This document shows, one piece after another, positions 44,859 to 54,010 of a stretch of DNA of 64,000 nucleotides. Both the position numbers and the translations under genes were made by a program. Source of the stretch: Streptomyces sp. JB150 (GTDB taxonomy: Bacteria > Actinomycetota > Actinomycetes > Streptomycetales > Streptomycetaceae); NCBI RefSeq assembly GCF_011193355.1, contig NZ_CP049780.1:6602634-6666633 (forward strand). The letters are read 5' to 3'. Numbering within the stretch: the stretch's first letter is position 1; each line of letters begins with the position of its first letter. A model generated the notes under the pieces. It made no database searches, had not been told where the DNA came from, and worked only from the letters and a program-made list of their open reading frames with translations.

Positions 44859-46085
44859 TCAGTGCTCGCCGACGAGTCCGGCGAGTCCGGCGAGTCCCGG
44901 GTGTCCGGGGTGTTCGCGGTGTCCGGCTTGTTCGGGGTGTTCGAGCGCGCAGGCCTCGTCCATCCCGTGGGTCGCCCAGGCGGGGAACGGGTCCTGCGCG
45001 GGCAGCGGCTCGCCGGCGCGCAGCAGACAGTCCGACAGGTCCGCGTGCAGCGACGCCGCGTCGAGCCCGGTGCCGATGAAGACCAGTTCCTGCGCGTGGG
45101 GTGCCTCGTCGTCGCGGGCCGCGGACGGCTCGAAGCGGGCGACGGAGCCCGCCTGTGACCACAGGCCGGTCACGTGCGGGCGGGTGGCCAGGGTGAAGAA
45201 GCCCTTGGACCGCAGGATCCGCCCGTGGACGCCGCTGTCCATCCGCTCGGTGACGAACGTCCACAGCCGCCCGGGGTGGAAGGGGAGTGCGGAGCGGAAC
45301 ACGGTCGAGGAGATGCCGTACTCCTCGGTCTCCGGCACGTGGTCGCCGTTGAGCTCGCGGACCCAGCCGGGTGCCTGCTGGGCGCGCTCCAGGTCGAACA
45401 GGCCCGTGTCGAGCACCTGGCGGAGGTCCACCCGCCCGTGCGTGGCCGGGACGATCCGGGCCGCCGGGTTGAGCCGGGTGAGGGCCGCGCGGAGGCGCTC
45501 GGCGGTGGCGGCGTCCACCAGGTCCAGCTTGTTCAGCACCAGGACGTCGGCGAACTCGACCTGGTCGATGAGCAGATCGCTGACGGTGCGCTCGTCGTCC
45601 TCGTACGGCGCGAGGCCGCGCTCGGCCAGTTCGTCGCCGCTGTCCAGCTCGGCCAGGAAGTTGGCCGCGTCGACCACGGTCACCATGGTGTCCAGGCGGG
45701 CCAGGTCGCCGAGGGTGGCGCCGTCGTCGCGGGCGAACGCGAACGTGGCCGCGACCGGCATGGGTTCCGAAATGCCCGAAGATTCGATCAGCAGGTGGTC
45801 GAAGCGGCCCTCGCGGGCCAGCCGGTCGACCTCCTCCAGCAGATCGTCCCGCAGGGTGCAGCAGATGCAGCCGTTGGTCATCTCGACCAGCCGCTCCTCG
45901 GTCCGCGACAGCGCGGCCTCGCCGCCGCGGACCAGCGTCGCGTCGATGTTGACCTCGCTCATGTCGTTGACGATCACGGCGACGCGCAGCCCCTCGCGGT
46001 TGGCGAGGACATGGTTGAGCAGCGTGGTCTTGCCCGCCCCGAGGAACCCGGACAGGACGGTGACGGGCAGTCGGTCGTACGGCAT
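44859..46085 (-). CDS. COG0523 (CobW/ZNG1-like) metallochaperone GTPase
   Basis: 408 aa. P-loop GFLGAGKTT (about 13-21), the metal motif GCICC (C73, C75, C76), LVLNKLD (G4) and a C-terminal CobW_C domain. The C-terminal 40 residues are His-rich ([15 protein letters not shown]). Such proteins deliver zinc to clients when zinc is scarce. The gene begins 6 bp after a cysteine-free L32 gene that has a Zur-like site upstream, so this is a zinc-limitation operon; other metals cannot be excluded. Confidence 0.92.
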   Translation of the reverse strand: MPYDRLPVTVLSGFLGAGKTTLLNHVLANREGLRVAVIVNDMSEVNIDATLVRGGEAALSRTEERLVEMTNGCICCTLRDDLLEEVDRLAREGRFDHLLIESSGISEPMPVAATFAFARDDGATLGDLARLDTMVTVVDAANFLAELDSGDELAERGLAPYEDDERTVSDLLIDQVEFADVLVLNKLDLVDAATAERLRAALTRLNPAARIVPATHGRVDLRQVLDTGLFDLERAQQAPGWVRELNGDHVPETEEYGISSTVFRSALPFHPGRLWTFVTERMDSGVHGRILRSKGFFTLATRPHVTGLWSQAGSVARFEPSAARDDEAPHAQELVFIGTGLDAASLHADLSDCLLRAGEPLPAQDPFPAWATHGMDEACALEHPEQAGHREHPGHPGLAGLAGLVGEH

Positions 46086-46091
46086 CGGGGC

Positions 46092-46262
46092 TCAGCCCTC
46101 GGGGCGCAGCAGCCCGCGCTCGTACGCCCGGACCAGGTGCTGCGGCACGAGGTGGCGGACCCCGTCGACGGTGACGGGGACCAGGTTCGGCGTGCTCGCC
46201 TTCCACTGGGCGCGGCGGTGCCGGGTGTTGCTGCGGGACATCTTCCGCTTGGGAACGGCCAT
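46092..46262 (-). CDS. rpmF: 50S ribosomal protein L32, zinc-independent (C-) paralogue
   Basis: 56 aa beginning [21 protein letters not shown], the universal L32 N-terminus. The four zinc-ribbon cysteines of ordinary L32 are absent, the second half being [23 protein letters not shown]. Such C- paralogues replace the zinc-containing protein when zinc is low, releasing zinc. It is too short for many ORF filters. AAGGACTCC precedes the ATG at 46262. First gene of an operon with the COG0523 GTPase. Confidence 0.95.
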   Translation of the reverse strand: MAVPKRKMSRSNTRHRRAQWKASTPNLVPVTVDGVRHLVPQHLVRAYERGLLRPEG

Positions 46263-46302
46263 GGGAGTCCTTCCTGGGTCGGTGAACCAGGCAGAACGCT
46301 AC

Positions 46303-46324
46303 ATGAAAATGGATCCCATTACGA
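46303..46324. promoter_or_regulatory. Zur-box-like site
   Basis: GAAAATGGATCCCATTAC contains the AATG/CATT inverted arms of actinobacterial Zur boxes, in an AT-rich patch about 40-60 bp before the L32 start. Zur would repress the L32-COG0523 operon when zinc is sufficient. The match is by eye. Confidence 0.7.
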
Positions 46325-46422
46325 AAAAGCCTTGGTGACCCCGGCAGCCCGGGCGACTGGCCTCTCCGGCCCTCAACGGTGACTGCCCGTTCGGTTCTCA
46401 GCGGCGGCTGCCCGCTCGTCCC

Positions 46423-46842
46423 TCAGCGGCGGCGGCTGCGCACCTTCCCCTCCCGCGGCGCCGGGATGAACTGCAGCTCCAGCGCCGCCGGCGGCTCCGC
46501 CACCCCGGGGCCGCCCGCGTCCGCCCACGCCAGCAGCTCCTCCGTGGAGTCGTCGTCCATGGCGAACCCCACCCAGACCGCGCGGCCCCCGGCCCGCCGG
46601 CCCGCGCCGGAGGGCTGGACGACGATGACGTTGGCCTGGTCGCAGGGGCCGAGGCAGTCCGTCGTCCGCACGGTGAACCGGCCGCCGGAGTCCGCGGCGG
46701 CGGCCCGCAGCCGCGCCAGCTGCCAGGCGTGGTCGGTGCCGGGATGCTTGCGCGCGTTGCCGCAGCAGCAGCCCCGGCACACGACGAGCGTGCAGGGGCG
46801 CGGGGCGAAGCGCAGGGCGCCGCCGCTGCCCGCCGCGCTCAA
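46423..46842 (-). CDS. (2Fe-2S) thioredoxin-like ferredoxin-domain protein
   Basis: 139 aa. CRGCCCGN and TTDCLGPCDQANVIVVQP are the four-cysteine pattern of thioredoxin-like [2Fe-2S] ferredoxins. The likely start is TTG 46842, overlapping the stop of the NUDIX gene (TTGA); no ATG or GTG in frame lies closer to the motif. The basic end PREGKVRSRRR follows a low-similarity tail. It may carry electrons or act as a metal-binding accessory; role unknown. Confidence 0.8.
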   Translation of the reverse strand: MSAAGSGGALRFAPRPCTLVVCRGCCCGNARKHPGTDHAWQLARLRAAAADSGGRFTVRTTDCLGPCDQANVIVVQPSGAGRRAGGRAVWVGFAMDDDSTEELLAWADAGGPGVAEPPAALELQFIPAPREGKVRSRRR

Positions 46843-47375
46843 AGCGCCAGGCCCACGTGGGCGAGCGCCTGCTTCAGCAGGACGCCGTGCCCGCCCGGCA
46901 TCTCGCTCTGCACCGCCTCCGAGGCGGCCTCCTGCGGGCTGAACCAGACGAGGTCCAGGGCGTCCTGGCGGGGCCGGCAGTCCCCGGTGACCGGGACGAC
47001 GTAGGCGAGGGAGACCGCGTGCTGGCGCGGGTCGTGGTACGGGGTGACGCCCTGGGTGGGGAAGTACTCGGCGACCGTGAAGGGCTGGAGCGAGGCCGGG
47101 ACCCGGGGGAGGGCGACCGGGCCGAGGTCCTTCTCCAGATGGCGCAGCAGGGCGTCGCGGACCCGCTCGTGGTGCAGCACCCGGCCGGAGACCAGGGTGC
47201 GGCTGACCGTGCCGTCCGGCCCGATGCGCAGCAGCAGTCCGATGCTGGTGACCTCGCCGCTGTCGTCCACGCGGACCGGCACGGCCTCGACGTACAGGAT
47301 CGGCATGCGCGCGCGGGCCAGTTCGAGCTCGTCGGGTGTCAGCCAACCGGGCGTGGTTTCGGTCATGTCAGACAT
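46839..47375 (-). CDS. NUDIX hydrolase-family protein (DUF4916-like)
   Basis: 178 aa. The family is recognised from WLTPDELELARARMPILYVEAVPVR at the start and from LLRIGPDGTVSRTLVSGRVLHHERVRDALLRHLEKDLG in the middle, which takes the place of the NUDIX box; the canonical GX5EX7REUXEEXGU residues are not all kept, so hydrolase activity is uncertain. ATG 47375 (MSDMTETTPG); an ATG three codons later is also possible. Overlaps the downstream 2Fe-2S gene. Confidence 0.82.
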   Translation of the reverse strand: MSDMTETTPGWLTPDELELARARMPILYVEAVPVRVDDSGEVTSIGLLLRIGPDGTVSRTLVSGRVLHHERVRDALLRHLEKDLGPVALPRVPASLQPFTVAEYFPTQGVTPYHDPRQHAVSLAYVVPVTGDCRPRQDALDLVWFSPQEAASEAVQSEMPGGHGVLLKQALAHVGLAL

Positions 47376-47543
47376 TGCTTGATCATACTTTCGTGTGTCG
47401 TCGGAAAACCGTTTCGGCGCACACACCCGGCCGCCCGCCCGCCCGCCCGCGCCGCGGCGCGAGCGGCTCCGGGCGGACGCGGGCGAAGACGTGCGGAGGG
47501 AGGCGGGGCCTGTCCGCACGGCTCCCGTGGCCGGGGCGCGGGG

Positions 47544-48356
47544 TCAGGGCTTGACGGCCACCGCGCCGAACTGCGGGACCACCACGGGCCACGGGTTCTC
47601 CGGCCGCCACTGCGAGCACGACACCAGACCCGGCTCCAGGAACTCCAGCCCGTCGAAGAACGAGGCGATGTCGGTGCGGCCGCGGGCGGTGATCGGCGGG
47701 GTGGCGTTCTCGTTCCAGAACTTCATCGCCGGGATCTGGCCCTCGCCGCCCAGGTCGGGCTCGAAGGTGGGGTGGGTCAGCACCAGGAAGCTGCCGGACG
47801 GCACCGCCGCCATGATCCGGCGCACGATGTCCCGCGCCGTGTCGGTGTCGAGGACGAAGTTCAGGATGCCCAGCATCATCACCGCGACCGGCAGGCTCAG
47901 GTCCAGGGTGCGGGCGGCGCGCTCCAGGATGGCGTCCGGGTCGTGCACGTCGGCGTCGATGTAGTCGGTGGCGCCGTCCGGGGTGCCGGTCAGCAGGGTG
48001 CGGGCGTGGATCAGCACGATCGGGTCGTTGTCGACGTACACGATCCGCGAGTCGGGGGCGACCCGCTGGGCGATCTCGTGGGTGTTGTCCGCGGTGGGCA
48101 GTCCGGTGCCGATGTCCAGGAACTGCCGCACCCCGCGCTCCGCGGCCAGGAACCGCACGGCCCGGCCCAGGAACTCCCGGTCGGCGCGGGCGATGTCCCG
48201 GATCACGGGGAACATCCCGGCCACGTGATCACCGACCTGGTGGTCGACCTCGTAGTTGTCCTTGCCGCCGATCCAGTAGTTCCAGACCCGGGCGTTGTGC
48301 GCCACACCGGTGTTCAGGCGTGCCGCTCCCTCCGCCGGGGTGGGGGTCTCGCTCAC
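47544..48356 (-). CDS. SAM-dependent methyltransferase, PF04672 family (copy 1)
   Basis: 270 aa. WNYWIGGKDNYEVDHQVGD at the N-terminus and QFLDIGTGLPTADNTHEIAQ with VYVDNDPIVLIHARTLL identify the PF04672 (formerly DUF574) family, expanded in Streptomyces. GTG 48356 follows AGGAGAGGA. Some conservon-linked and secondary-metabolite loci carry such proteins, but substrates are unknown. A paralogue lies at 51640. Confidence 0.92.
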   Translation of the reverse strand: MSETPTPAEGAARLNTGVAHNARVWNYWIGGKDNYEVDHQVGDHVAGMFPVIRDIARADREFLGRAVRFLAAERGVRQFLDIGTGLPTADNTHEIAQRVAPDSRIVYVDNDPIVLIHARTLLTGTPDGATDYIDADVHDPDAILERAARTLDLSLPVAVMMLGILNFVLDTDTARDIVRRIMAAVPSGSFLVLTHPTFEPDLGGEGQIPAMKFWNENATPPITARGRTDIASFFDGLEFLEPGLVSCSQWRPENPWPVVVPQFGAVAVKP

Positions 48357-48529
48357 GTCGTGTCCTCTCCTCGCCCATGCCGCGGTCTTCCGCCATTGTG
48401 CCGCGCTCATGATCAGCGCGTCCGGGAAACCGGGGGAGCGGCACGTGCGCCCGGACGGGTGAGATCGCCCAGGTAGGGTTGACGGTCGGCCACGGAACGA
48501 CAAAGGGCTGCCGTCGCAGGAAGCAGGAC

Positions 48530-49408
48530 ATGCCGTACTCCCACTCCCCCCTCCCCACCCCCGCCGACACCCCGGTCGCCCCCGCCGACATCCGGCTCGT
48601 GGTCACCGACATGGACGGCACGCTCCTGGACGACGACAAGCGCCCCCCGGCCGGGCTGTGGGAGACGCTGGAGCAGCTGCGCGAGCGGGGCGTGCTGTTC
48701 ACCCCGGCCAGCGGGCGGCAGTACGCCACCCTGGCGCGGGAGTTCGCGCCGGCCGCGCGGGGCATGGTGTTCATCGCGGAGAACGGCACCTACGTGGTGC
48801 GCGACGGCGTCGAGCTCAGCTCCGACCCGCTGGAGCCGGACGTCGTCGCCCGGGTCGTCGCGGCGGTACGGCGGCTGTCCGCCGACGGAGTGAACGTCGG
48901 GGCCGTCGTCTGCGGCAAGCGGTCCGCCTACGTCGAGCGCACCGACGTGCCCTTCCTCACCGAGGTGCGCCGGTACTACGTCGAGAACCGGATCGTCGAG
49001 GACGTCACCGCCGTCGACGACGACATCCTCAAGGTCGCCCTGTACGACTTCGGCCCCGCCGAGCGCACTACCGCGCCCGCCCTGGCCCCGTTCGCCGGGA
49101 GCCACCAGGTCGTGGTCTCCGGCGAGCACTGGGTGGACGTGATGAACCGCACCGCCGACAAGGGCGCCGCCGTCCGTGCCCTCCAGCGGGAACTGGGCAT
49201 CACCCCCGCCCAGACCATGGTCTTCGGGGACTACCTCAACGACCTGCAGATGATGGACACCGCCGAGTGGTCCTTCGCCATGGCCAACGCCCATCCCGAG
49301 GTCATCCGCCGGGCCCGCCACCTGGCCCCCTCCAACAACGACGACGGCGTCCTGCGCACCGTCCGGCGGATGCTCGGCCTGCCGGACCCGGCCCGCCCCA
49401 CCGGCTGA
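48530..49408 (+). CDS. Cof-type HAD-IIB hydrolase
   Basis: 292 aa. Motif I VVTDMDGTLLDDD (D27, D29) and motif IV VFGDYLNDLQMM identify a HAD-superfamily phosphatase of the Cof group, acting on sugar phosphates or similar small molecules. ATG 48530 follows GGAAGCAGGAC; a GTG at 48479 would add 17 basic residues with no ribosome binding site. Divergent from the methyltransferase gene. Confidence 0.93.
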   Translation: MPYSHSPLPTPADTPVAPADIRLVVTDMDGTLLDDDKRPPAGLWETLEQLRERGVLFTPASGRQYATLAREFAPAARGMVFIAENGTYVVRDGVELSSDPLEPDVVARVVAAVRRLSADGVNVGAVVCGKRSAYVERTDVPFLTEVRRYYVENRIVEDVTAVDDDILKVALYDFGPAERTTAPALAPFAGSHQVVVSGEHWVDVMNRTADKGAAVRALQRELGITPAQTMVFGDYLNDLQMMDTAEWSFAMANAHPEVIRRARHLAPSNNDDGVLRTVRRMLGLPDPARPTG

Positions 49409-49552
49409 CGCACCCGGCGGCCCCGCCCTCCTGGCCTGGGCAGGCCCATCCCCGCAGCCCGCCCCCGGCGCGCCGCCCTCCGCCGGGCCGGCCTGCTCCA
49501 GGACCTCTCCGAGAACGGGAGCCCCGCTGAGCCGGCCGGCCGTGTCCCGCCG

Positions 49553-51082
49553 TCAGTCGTCCCCGCCCTCGTCGCCGTCGTCCCCCGCGGGTTCCGGGTC
49601 ACCGGCCGCCGGCGGCGGTGCCGAGGTGGCGGGCGAGGGGACGGCGGCGGGCGTCTGGGCGGCGGCCGGGGTGGCCGGGGCCTCCACGGCCGGTGTCCCG
49701 GCGGCCGGGACCTGGCCCGCGGCGTCGCCGGCCGGGGGCTGCCCCTCGGAGTCGGGGGCCTGTGCGTCCGCGGCCGGGGTCCGCCCCTGGCCCTGCGGCG
49801 CCGCCGGGGCCGTCGCGGACGGGTCGGCGGACGTCGAGGGGTCCGTGCGGGAACTCTCCGTGTCGCTGTCGTCGGGTGAGAACAGCAGCATCCCGGTGAC
49901 CATCGCGGCCAGGAACAGACCCACACCCGCGGCGCCGGCCGCGACCTTCCGCCGGTTCCCGGGGGGCGGCGGGCGGCGCCGGGAGGCCGGAGCGGAGGTC
50001 GACGGCAGCATGTACGTCGTCGCGGGGCCGGTCTCGCCGAGCGGACGCGACGGGGCCTGCGCGGGCGGCTGATGGCGCGGGGCCGGCGACCGCCGCGAGG
50101 GCGACGCGCGACGCGTCGCCGGCTGATGGCGGGCGGCCGGCTGCGGCGGCGCCGGGTGCGGCTCGGGGTGCCGCTCCGGCGCGGGCAGCTCCGGGGCGGC
50201 CGCGGGCAGCGGCTCGGGGCGGCCCTGCCAGGCCCCCGAGGCGAACCACTCCGCGACCTGCTCGGCGGTGGGCCGGTGTTCGGGCTGCTTGGCCAGCAGG
50301 CCGAGCAGATAGTTCTCGAAGGCGGGCGGCAGCTGGGCGCCCAGCTGCCGGGGCGGCGTCGGCGTGGCGTCGAGGTGCTGATGGAGGATGGCGATGGCGC
50401 TGTCGGCCTGGAACGGCGGGCTCCCGGTGAGGAGTTGGTACAGCACGCAGCCCAGCGAGTAGACGTCGCTCGGCGGTCCCGCGGGCTTGCCCAGGGCGCG
50501 CTCCGGCGCGATGTACAGGCTGGTGCCGACGATCTGCCCGGTCGCGGTGAGCGCGGCGGCCGGGTCGTCCATGAAGCGGGCGATGCCGAAGTCACCGATC
50601 TTCAGGGTGCCGTCGGCGTCCAGCAGCAGGTTGGCGGGCTTGATGTCCCGGTGCACGATGCCCTGCTGGTGGGCGGCGGCGAGCCCGGCGGCGGCCTCCG
50701 CGGCGATCCGGGCGACGCGGTCGGCGGGCTGCGGGCCGGAGCGGGCGAGCAGCCCGGCCAGGCTGTCGCCCTCGACCAGCTCCATCACCAGGAAGAGCTT
50801 GTCCTCGTACGTGCCGAAGTCCAGGACACCGACCACGTGCGGGTGGTGGAGCCGGCCGGCGGTCTGCGCCTCCAGCCGGAACCGGGAGGCGGCGGTGGTG
50901 TCGGAGTCCTGGGGCAGCAGCAGCTTGACGGCCACCGGCCTGCCGAGCGTGTCGTCGTACGCCCGCCAGACCTCTCCCATCGCGCCGCGTCCGATCGCGT
51001 CGTGCAGCCGGTACCGGCCCGCTATGAGCACCTGTGCTTCGTCCTCGTCCTGAGTGAGTCGACCGCCGCGGGGCGAACTCAC
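49553..51082 (-). CDS. Ser/Thr protein kinase with TM segment and disordered tail
   Basis: 509 aa. Gly-loop IGRGAMGEVWRA, HRDIKPANLLL (D146), DFGIARF and IAPERAL; kinase domain about 20-275. A Pro/Arg/Ala-rich juxtamembrane linker (about 285-385) is followed by one TM segment (VAAGAAGVGLFLAAMVTGMLLF) and an extracellular Ala/Pro/Asp tail. GTG 51082 start. Like the kinase at 40547 it lacks PASTA repeats, so its signal input is not evident. Confidence 0.94.
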   Translation of the reverse strand: MSSPRGGRLTQDEDEAQVLIAGRYRLHDAIGRGAMGEVWRAYDDTLGRPVAVKLLLPQDSDTTAASRFRLEAQTAGRLHHPHVVGVLDFGTYEDKLFLVMELVEGDSLAGLLARSGPQPADRVARIAAEAAAGLAAAHQQGIVHRDIKPANLLLDADGTLKIGDFGIARFMDDPAAALTATGQIVGTSLYIAPERALGKPAGPPSDVYSLGCVLYQLLTGSPPFQADSAIAILHQHLDATPTPPRQLGAQLPPAFENYLLGLLAKQPEHRPTAEQVAEWFASGAWQGRPEPLPAAAPELPAPERHPEPHPAPPQPAARHQPATRRASPSRRSPAPRHQPPAQAPSRPLGETGPATTYMLPSTSAPASRRRPPPPGNRRKVAAGAAGVGLFLAAMVTGMLLFSPDDSDTESSRTDPSTSADPSATAPAAPQGQGRTPAADAQAPDSEGQPPAGDAAGQVPAAGTPAVEAPATPAAAQTPAAVPSPATSAPPPAAGDPEPAGDDGDEGGDD

Positions 51083-51227
51083 CGCGCGGGTGCGGGTGAT
51101 GTGGGGGAAGCGCCGCGGCTGCCTCAGCGTACCGGCAGCGCCGGGCCGTTGATCACCGCGGGCGCCCCGGCACGGGCGGGTACCGGGGCCCGGGGTCCGG
51201 CTTCGGGCGATGTGAGACGATCAGTCC

Positions 51228-51542
51228 ATGCTGACGTCAGTTGACGCTGATCTGGTCCGGGTGCTGGCCGATCCGCTGCGCCTGCGGATCGTCACCCTGC
51301 TCGCCCACGAGACGCTGTGCACCACCCACTTGGTGGAGGAGACCGGGGCCCGCCAGACCAACCTCTCCAACCATCTGCGGGTGCTGCGGGAGGCGGGCGT
51401 GGTGGAGACCGAGCCGTGCGGCCGGTTCACCTACTACCGGCTCAGGCCCGAGGTCCTCGCGGGTCTGGCCGACGGCTTCGCCCGGCTGGCCGCCACCGCG
51501 CGCGCCACCGCCGGGAACGACGTCAAGCGCTCCTGCCCCTGA
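51228..51542 (+). CDS. ArsR/SmtB-family transcriptional regulator
   Basis: 104 aa. LADPLRLRIVTLLAHETLCTTHLVEETGARQTNLSNHLRVLREAG is a winged-helix ArsR domain; the position of the classical ELCVCDL motif is occupied by ETLCTTHLVE, keeping one Cys (C31), and a second Cys lies near the C-terminus (KRSCP). Metal or metalloid sensing is possible but not shown. No ars or efflux gene is next to it. CTGACGTCAG (51231-51240) just after the ATG is a 10-bp palindrome that may be its own site. Confidence 0.9.
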   Translation: MLTSVDADLVRVLADPLRLRIVTLLAHETLCTTHLVEETGARQTNLSNHLRVLREAGVVETEPCGRFTYYRLRPEVLAGLADGFARLAATARATAGNDVKRSCP

Positions 51543-51639
51543 CCGGTCCGCCGGACGAGCGCCCGCCCCGCGCGCGGCCGGGTTGACCACCCGCGAGCAG
51601 CACCGGCGGCTCGCCCGGCCCGGCTCCACCGCGTGACCC

Positions 51640-52452
51640 TCAGACCTTGCGGCCCACCGCGCCGTACAGCGACACCGGCCCGCGGCCCAGGTCCGACTCG
51701 TTCTCGGCCAGCTCCGGACGCCAGTCGGCGACCGACACGATGCCCGGGTCCAGCACCTCGAGGCCCTTGAAGAAGCGGGCCATCTCCTCCCGTGAGCGGG
51801 CCACCAGGGTCACCCCGCCCGCCGTGTACGCCGCGATGCCGCGCCGTACGTTCTCCGGTTCGAAGTCGGCGGTCATCGCCGACAGCACCAGGCAACTGCC
51901 CGGCGCCAGCGCGTCGACGAGGGTGTCCACCAGCTCGTAGGCGCCGTCCTCGTCCGCGACGAAGTGCAGCAGCGCGATCAGGGACAGGGCGACCGGCCGG
52001 TCGAAGTCGAGGACCTGGGCGGCCTGTTCGAGGATGCGGCGCGGGTCCCGCGCGTCCGCCTGGACGTAGTCCGTGGCGCCCTCGGGGGTGCCGCGCAGCA
52101 GGGCCTCGGCATGGGCGAGGACGATCGGGTCGTTGTCGACGTAGACCACCCGCGACTCGGGGGCCGCCGACTGGGCGATCTGATGCAGATTCGGTTCGGT
52201 GGGGATGCCGGAACCGATGTCGAGGAACTGCCGGATGCCCTCCTGGCGGACCAGCAGCCGGGTGGCCCGCTGCATGAACCAGCGGTTGGCGCGCGCGGCG
52301 CGCGGGGCGCCGTCGTCGATCGCCATGATCTGCCGGCCCAGTTCCTCGTCGACCGGGTAGTTGTCCTTGCCGCCGAGATACCAGTCGTACACCCGGGCCG
52401 GATGGGGCCGCGTCGTGTCGATCCTCGCTGCGGCCGGGTCGGTCCCCGTCAC
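51640..52452 (-). CDS. SAM-dependent methyltransferase, PF04672 family (copy 2)
   Basis: 270 aa, same length and architecture as the gene at 47544: VYDWYLGGKDNYPVDEELG, FLDIGSGIPTEPNLHQIAQ, VYVDNDPIVLAHAEALL, SLIALLHFVADED. GTG 52452 is preceded by AGGAGAGACG, nearly the same ribosome binding site as copy 1. The two copies are about 3.3 kb apart in the same orientation and probably stem from an old duplication or separate gains. Substrate unknown. Confidence 0.92.
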   Translation of the reverse strand: MTGTDPAAARIDTTRPHPARVYDWYLGGKDNYPVDEELGRQIMAIDDGAPRAARANRWFMQRATRLLVRQEGIRQFLDIGSGIPTEPNLHQIAQSAAPESRVVYVDNDPIVLAHAEALLRGTPEGATDYVQADARDPRRILEQAAQVLDFDRPVALSLIALLHFVADEDGAYELVDTLVDALAPGSCLVLSAMTADFEPENVRRGIAAYTAGGVTLVARSREEMARFFKGLEVLDPGIVSVADWRPELAENESDLGRGPVSLYGAVGRKV

Positions 52453-52516
52453 ACGTCTCTCCTCTGCTGCGCGGGCCCCGCGCAAGGGGGGCGGGGCTGC
52501 GAGCAGTCTGACACGA

Positions 52517-53164
52517 TCACGCGGCGCGGCGGAGAGCCTCCTCGGCCACCTCCTTCTGCAGCGCCGCCCGCACCAACGCGGCGGCGAGGACGGCCGGTTC
52601 GGTGTCACCGGCCGCCGCCAGCAGCCGGTCACGGTCCTCCGGCAGCCCCAGCCGCCGTGCTCCCGACAGTGCCTTGCCGTCGACGAAGGGGGCGACTTCC
52701 GGCCACACCCGCTGCACCTCGCGCAGGAAGATGTCCGCCCCGGCCGGGCCCAGACCGGGCACCTCCTGGAGCAGCCGGCGCAGCGCGCCGGGATCGCCGT
52801 CCGCCTCCGCGCGCAGCCGGCGCAGATCGCCGCCCCAGCGCTCGGTGAGCAGCCGGGCGCCGTCGGCGAGCATCGTCGCGGTGCGCTCGTCGTAGCGCCG
52901 GTAGCCGGCCTCGCCGAGGGCGGCCACCCGACGCCGCCGGCCGGCCTCGGCCATCCGGCGCGGATCGCGCAGCCCCGCCTCGTGCAGGGCGCGGGCGGCC
53001 GCCACCGCGACCGAGGCCCGGATCCGGGCGCTGAGCAGCACGGACAGCACCAGCAGCCGGTACAGCGGCTGGGGGGTGTCCCGCAGCCGGATGCCCGCCT
53101 CCTCGGCGTACGTCCGGCCGTACGCGCGGGTCAGTTCGCGCACCACGCGCCGCGCGTCGGTCAC
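52517..53164 (-). CDS. HhH-GPD endonuclease III-like protein
   Basis: 215 aa. LYRLLVLSVLLSARIRASVAVAAARAL, the helix-hairpin-helix LQEVPGLGPAGADIFLREVQ and a downstream Asp in APFVDGKAL suggest the HhH-GPD DNA glycosylase superfamily. The lysine of bifunctional Nth-type enzymes is not at the usual place in the hairpin and the four C-terminal Fe-S cysteines are absent. GTG 53164 overlaps the stop of the DUF3140 gene (GTGA). A base-excision role is inferred. Confidence 0.8.
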   Translation of the reverse strand: MTDARRVVRELTRAYGRTYAEEAGIRLRDTPQPLYRLLVLSVLLSARIRASVAVAAARALHEAGLRDPRRMAEAGRRRRVAALGEAGYRRYDERTATMLADGARLLTERWGGDLRRLRAEADGDPGALRRLLQEVPGLGPAGADIFLREVQRVWPEVAPFVDGKALSGARRLGLPEDRDRLLAAAGDTEPAVLAAALVRAALQKEVAEEALRRAA

Positions 53165-53493
53165 GGCTTGAGCGGGTCGTGTCCGATCGACATCAGCGCA
53201 TGGCGGCGGCTGGTGCGCGCGGGCTCCGGCTCGTTCGCCAGATCCGTCTGTCCGGACACCATCTCCACGACCTTCGCCATCACCCGGACGTCCTCGTCGG
53301 TGAGGTCCGTGCGCCGCTTGCGCAGCACGGCGAGCACCTGCTGTCCGAGCGGGGGGCCCGCCTGGTCCGGCAGCGGCTCGGTCCGCTCGCCGGCGTCCCG
53401 GGTCCGCAGCCAGGCGTCCAGCTCCTGGGAGGTCATGTTCACGACGTGGTGAAAGTCCTCCCACAGCGCGTCGAGTCCGGCGGAATCCGTCAT
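53161..53493 (-). CDS. DUF3140 family protein
   Basis: 110 aa. ALWEDFHHVVNMTSQELDAWLRT, LAVLRKRRTDLTDEDVRVMAKVVEMV and the end RRHALMSIGHDPLKP match DUF3140, small helical proteins that often accompany stress genes. The ATG at 53493 (MTDSAGLDALWED) lies 34 bp after the dps stop. Its stop overlaps the HhH-GPD gene, so dps, DUF3140 and the nuclease are probably one stress operon. Confidence 0.88.
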   Translation of the reverse strand: MTDSAGLDALWEDFHHVVNMTSQELDAWLRTRDAGERTEPLPDQAGPPLGQQVLAVLRKRRTDLTDEDVRVMAKVVEMVSGQTDLANEPEPARTSRRHALMSIGHDPLKP

Positions 53494-53527
53494 GGCCTGC
53501 CCCTTCCCTGTGGCGCGTCCGCAGGGG

Positions 53528-54010
53528 TCAGTCCTGGCGCGGGAAGTTCTCGGCGTCGAACATCCAGCGCTGCTTCTCCAGGTCGGCCGTGATGGCGATC
53601 AGCAGGTCCTGGGTGACCGGGTCCGGACCGTCGGTGGCCTCGATGCGCTCCCGCAGCCGGCCGATCGCCGCCTCCAGCGACTCCACCAGCACCTGGACCG
53701 CATCGTTGTCGCGCACCCAGCCCTCCTTCGGGCTGGGCAGCGAGAACCGGGCGGCGACGGTCTCCGGGCGGCCGTCCGGCGGCACGCCCAGCGCCGCGCA
53801 CCGCTCCGCCACCGTGTCCGAGTGGGCGCGGGCGGTCGCGACCACCTCGTCCAGCTGCAGGTGGATCGAACGGAACCGCGGGCCCACGATGTTCCAGTGC
53901 GCCTGCTTCCCGATCAGTGACAGCCCGACCAGATCCACCAGCGTGTCCTGCAGCGCGTCGCAGGCGACCCGGCGGGCGTCGTCGGGCAGTGTGCTCTTCA
54001 CGACGGTCAT
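53528..54010 (-). CDS. dps: Dps-family DNA-protecting ferritin
   Basis: 160 aa. All intersubunit ferroxidase ligands are in place by spacing: H38, H50, D54, D65 and E69 (AHWN, SIHLQLDE, HSDTVAE). It should form a 12-subunit cage that oxidises and stores iron with peroxide and protects DNA under starvation. ATG 54010 with GGAGAAGC. Head of a likely operon with DUF3140 and the HhH-GPD gene. Confidence 0.94.
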   Translation of the reverse strand: MTVVKSTLPDDARRVACDALQDTLVDLVGLSLIGKQAHWNIVGPRFRSIHLQLDEVVATARAHSDTVAERCAALGVPPDGRPETVAARFSLPSPKEGWVRDNDAVQVLVESLEAAIGRLRERIEATDGPDPVTQDLLIAITADLEKQRWMFDAENFPRQD

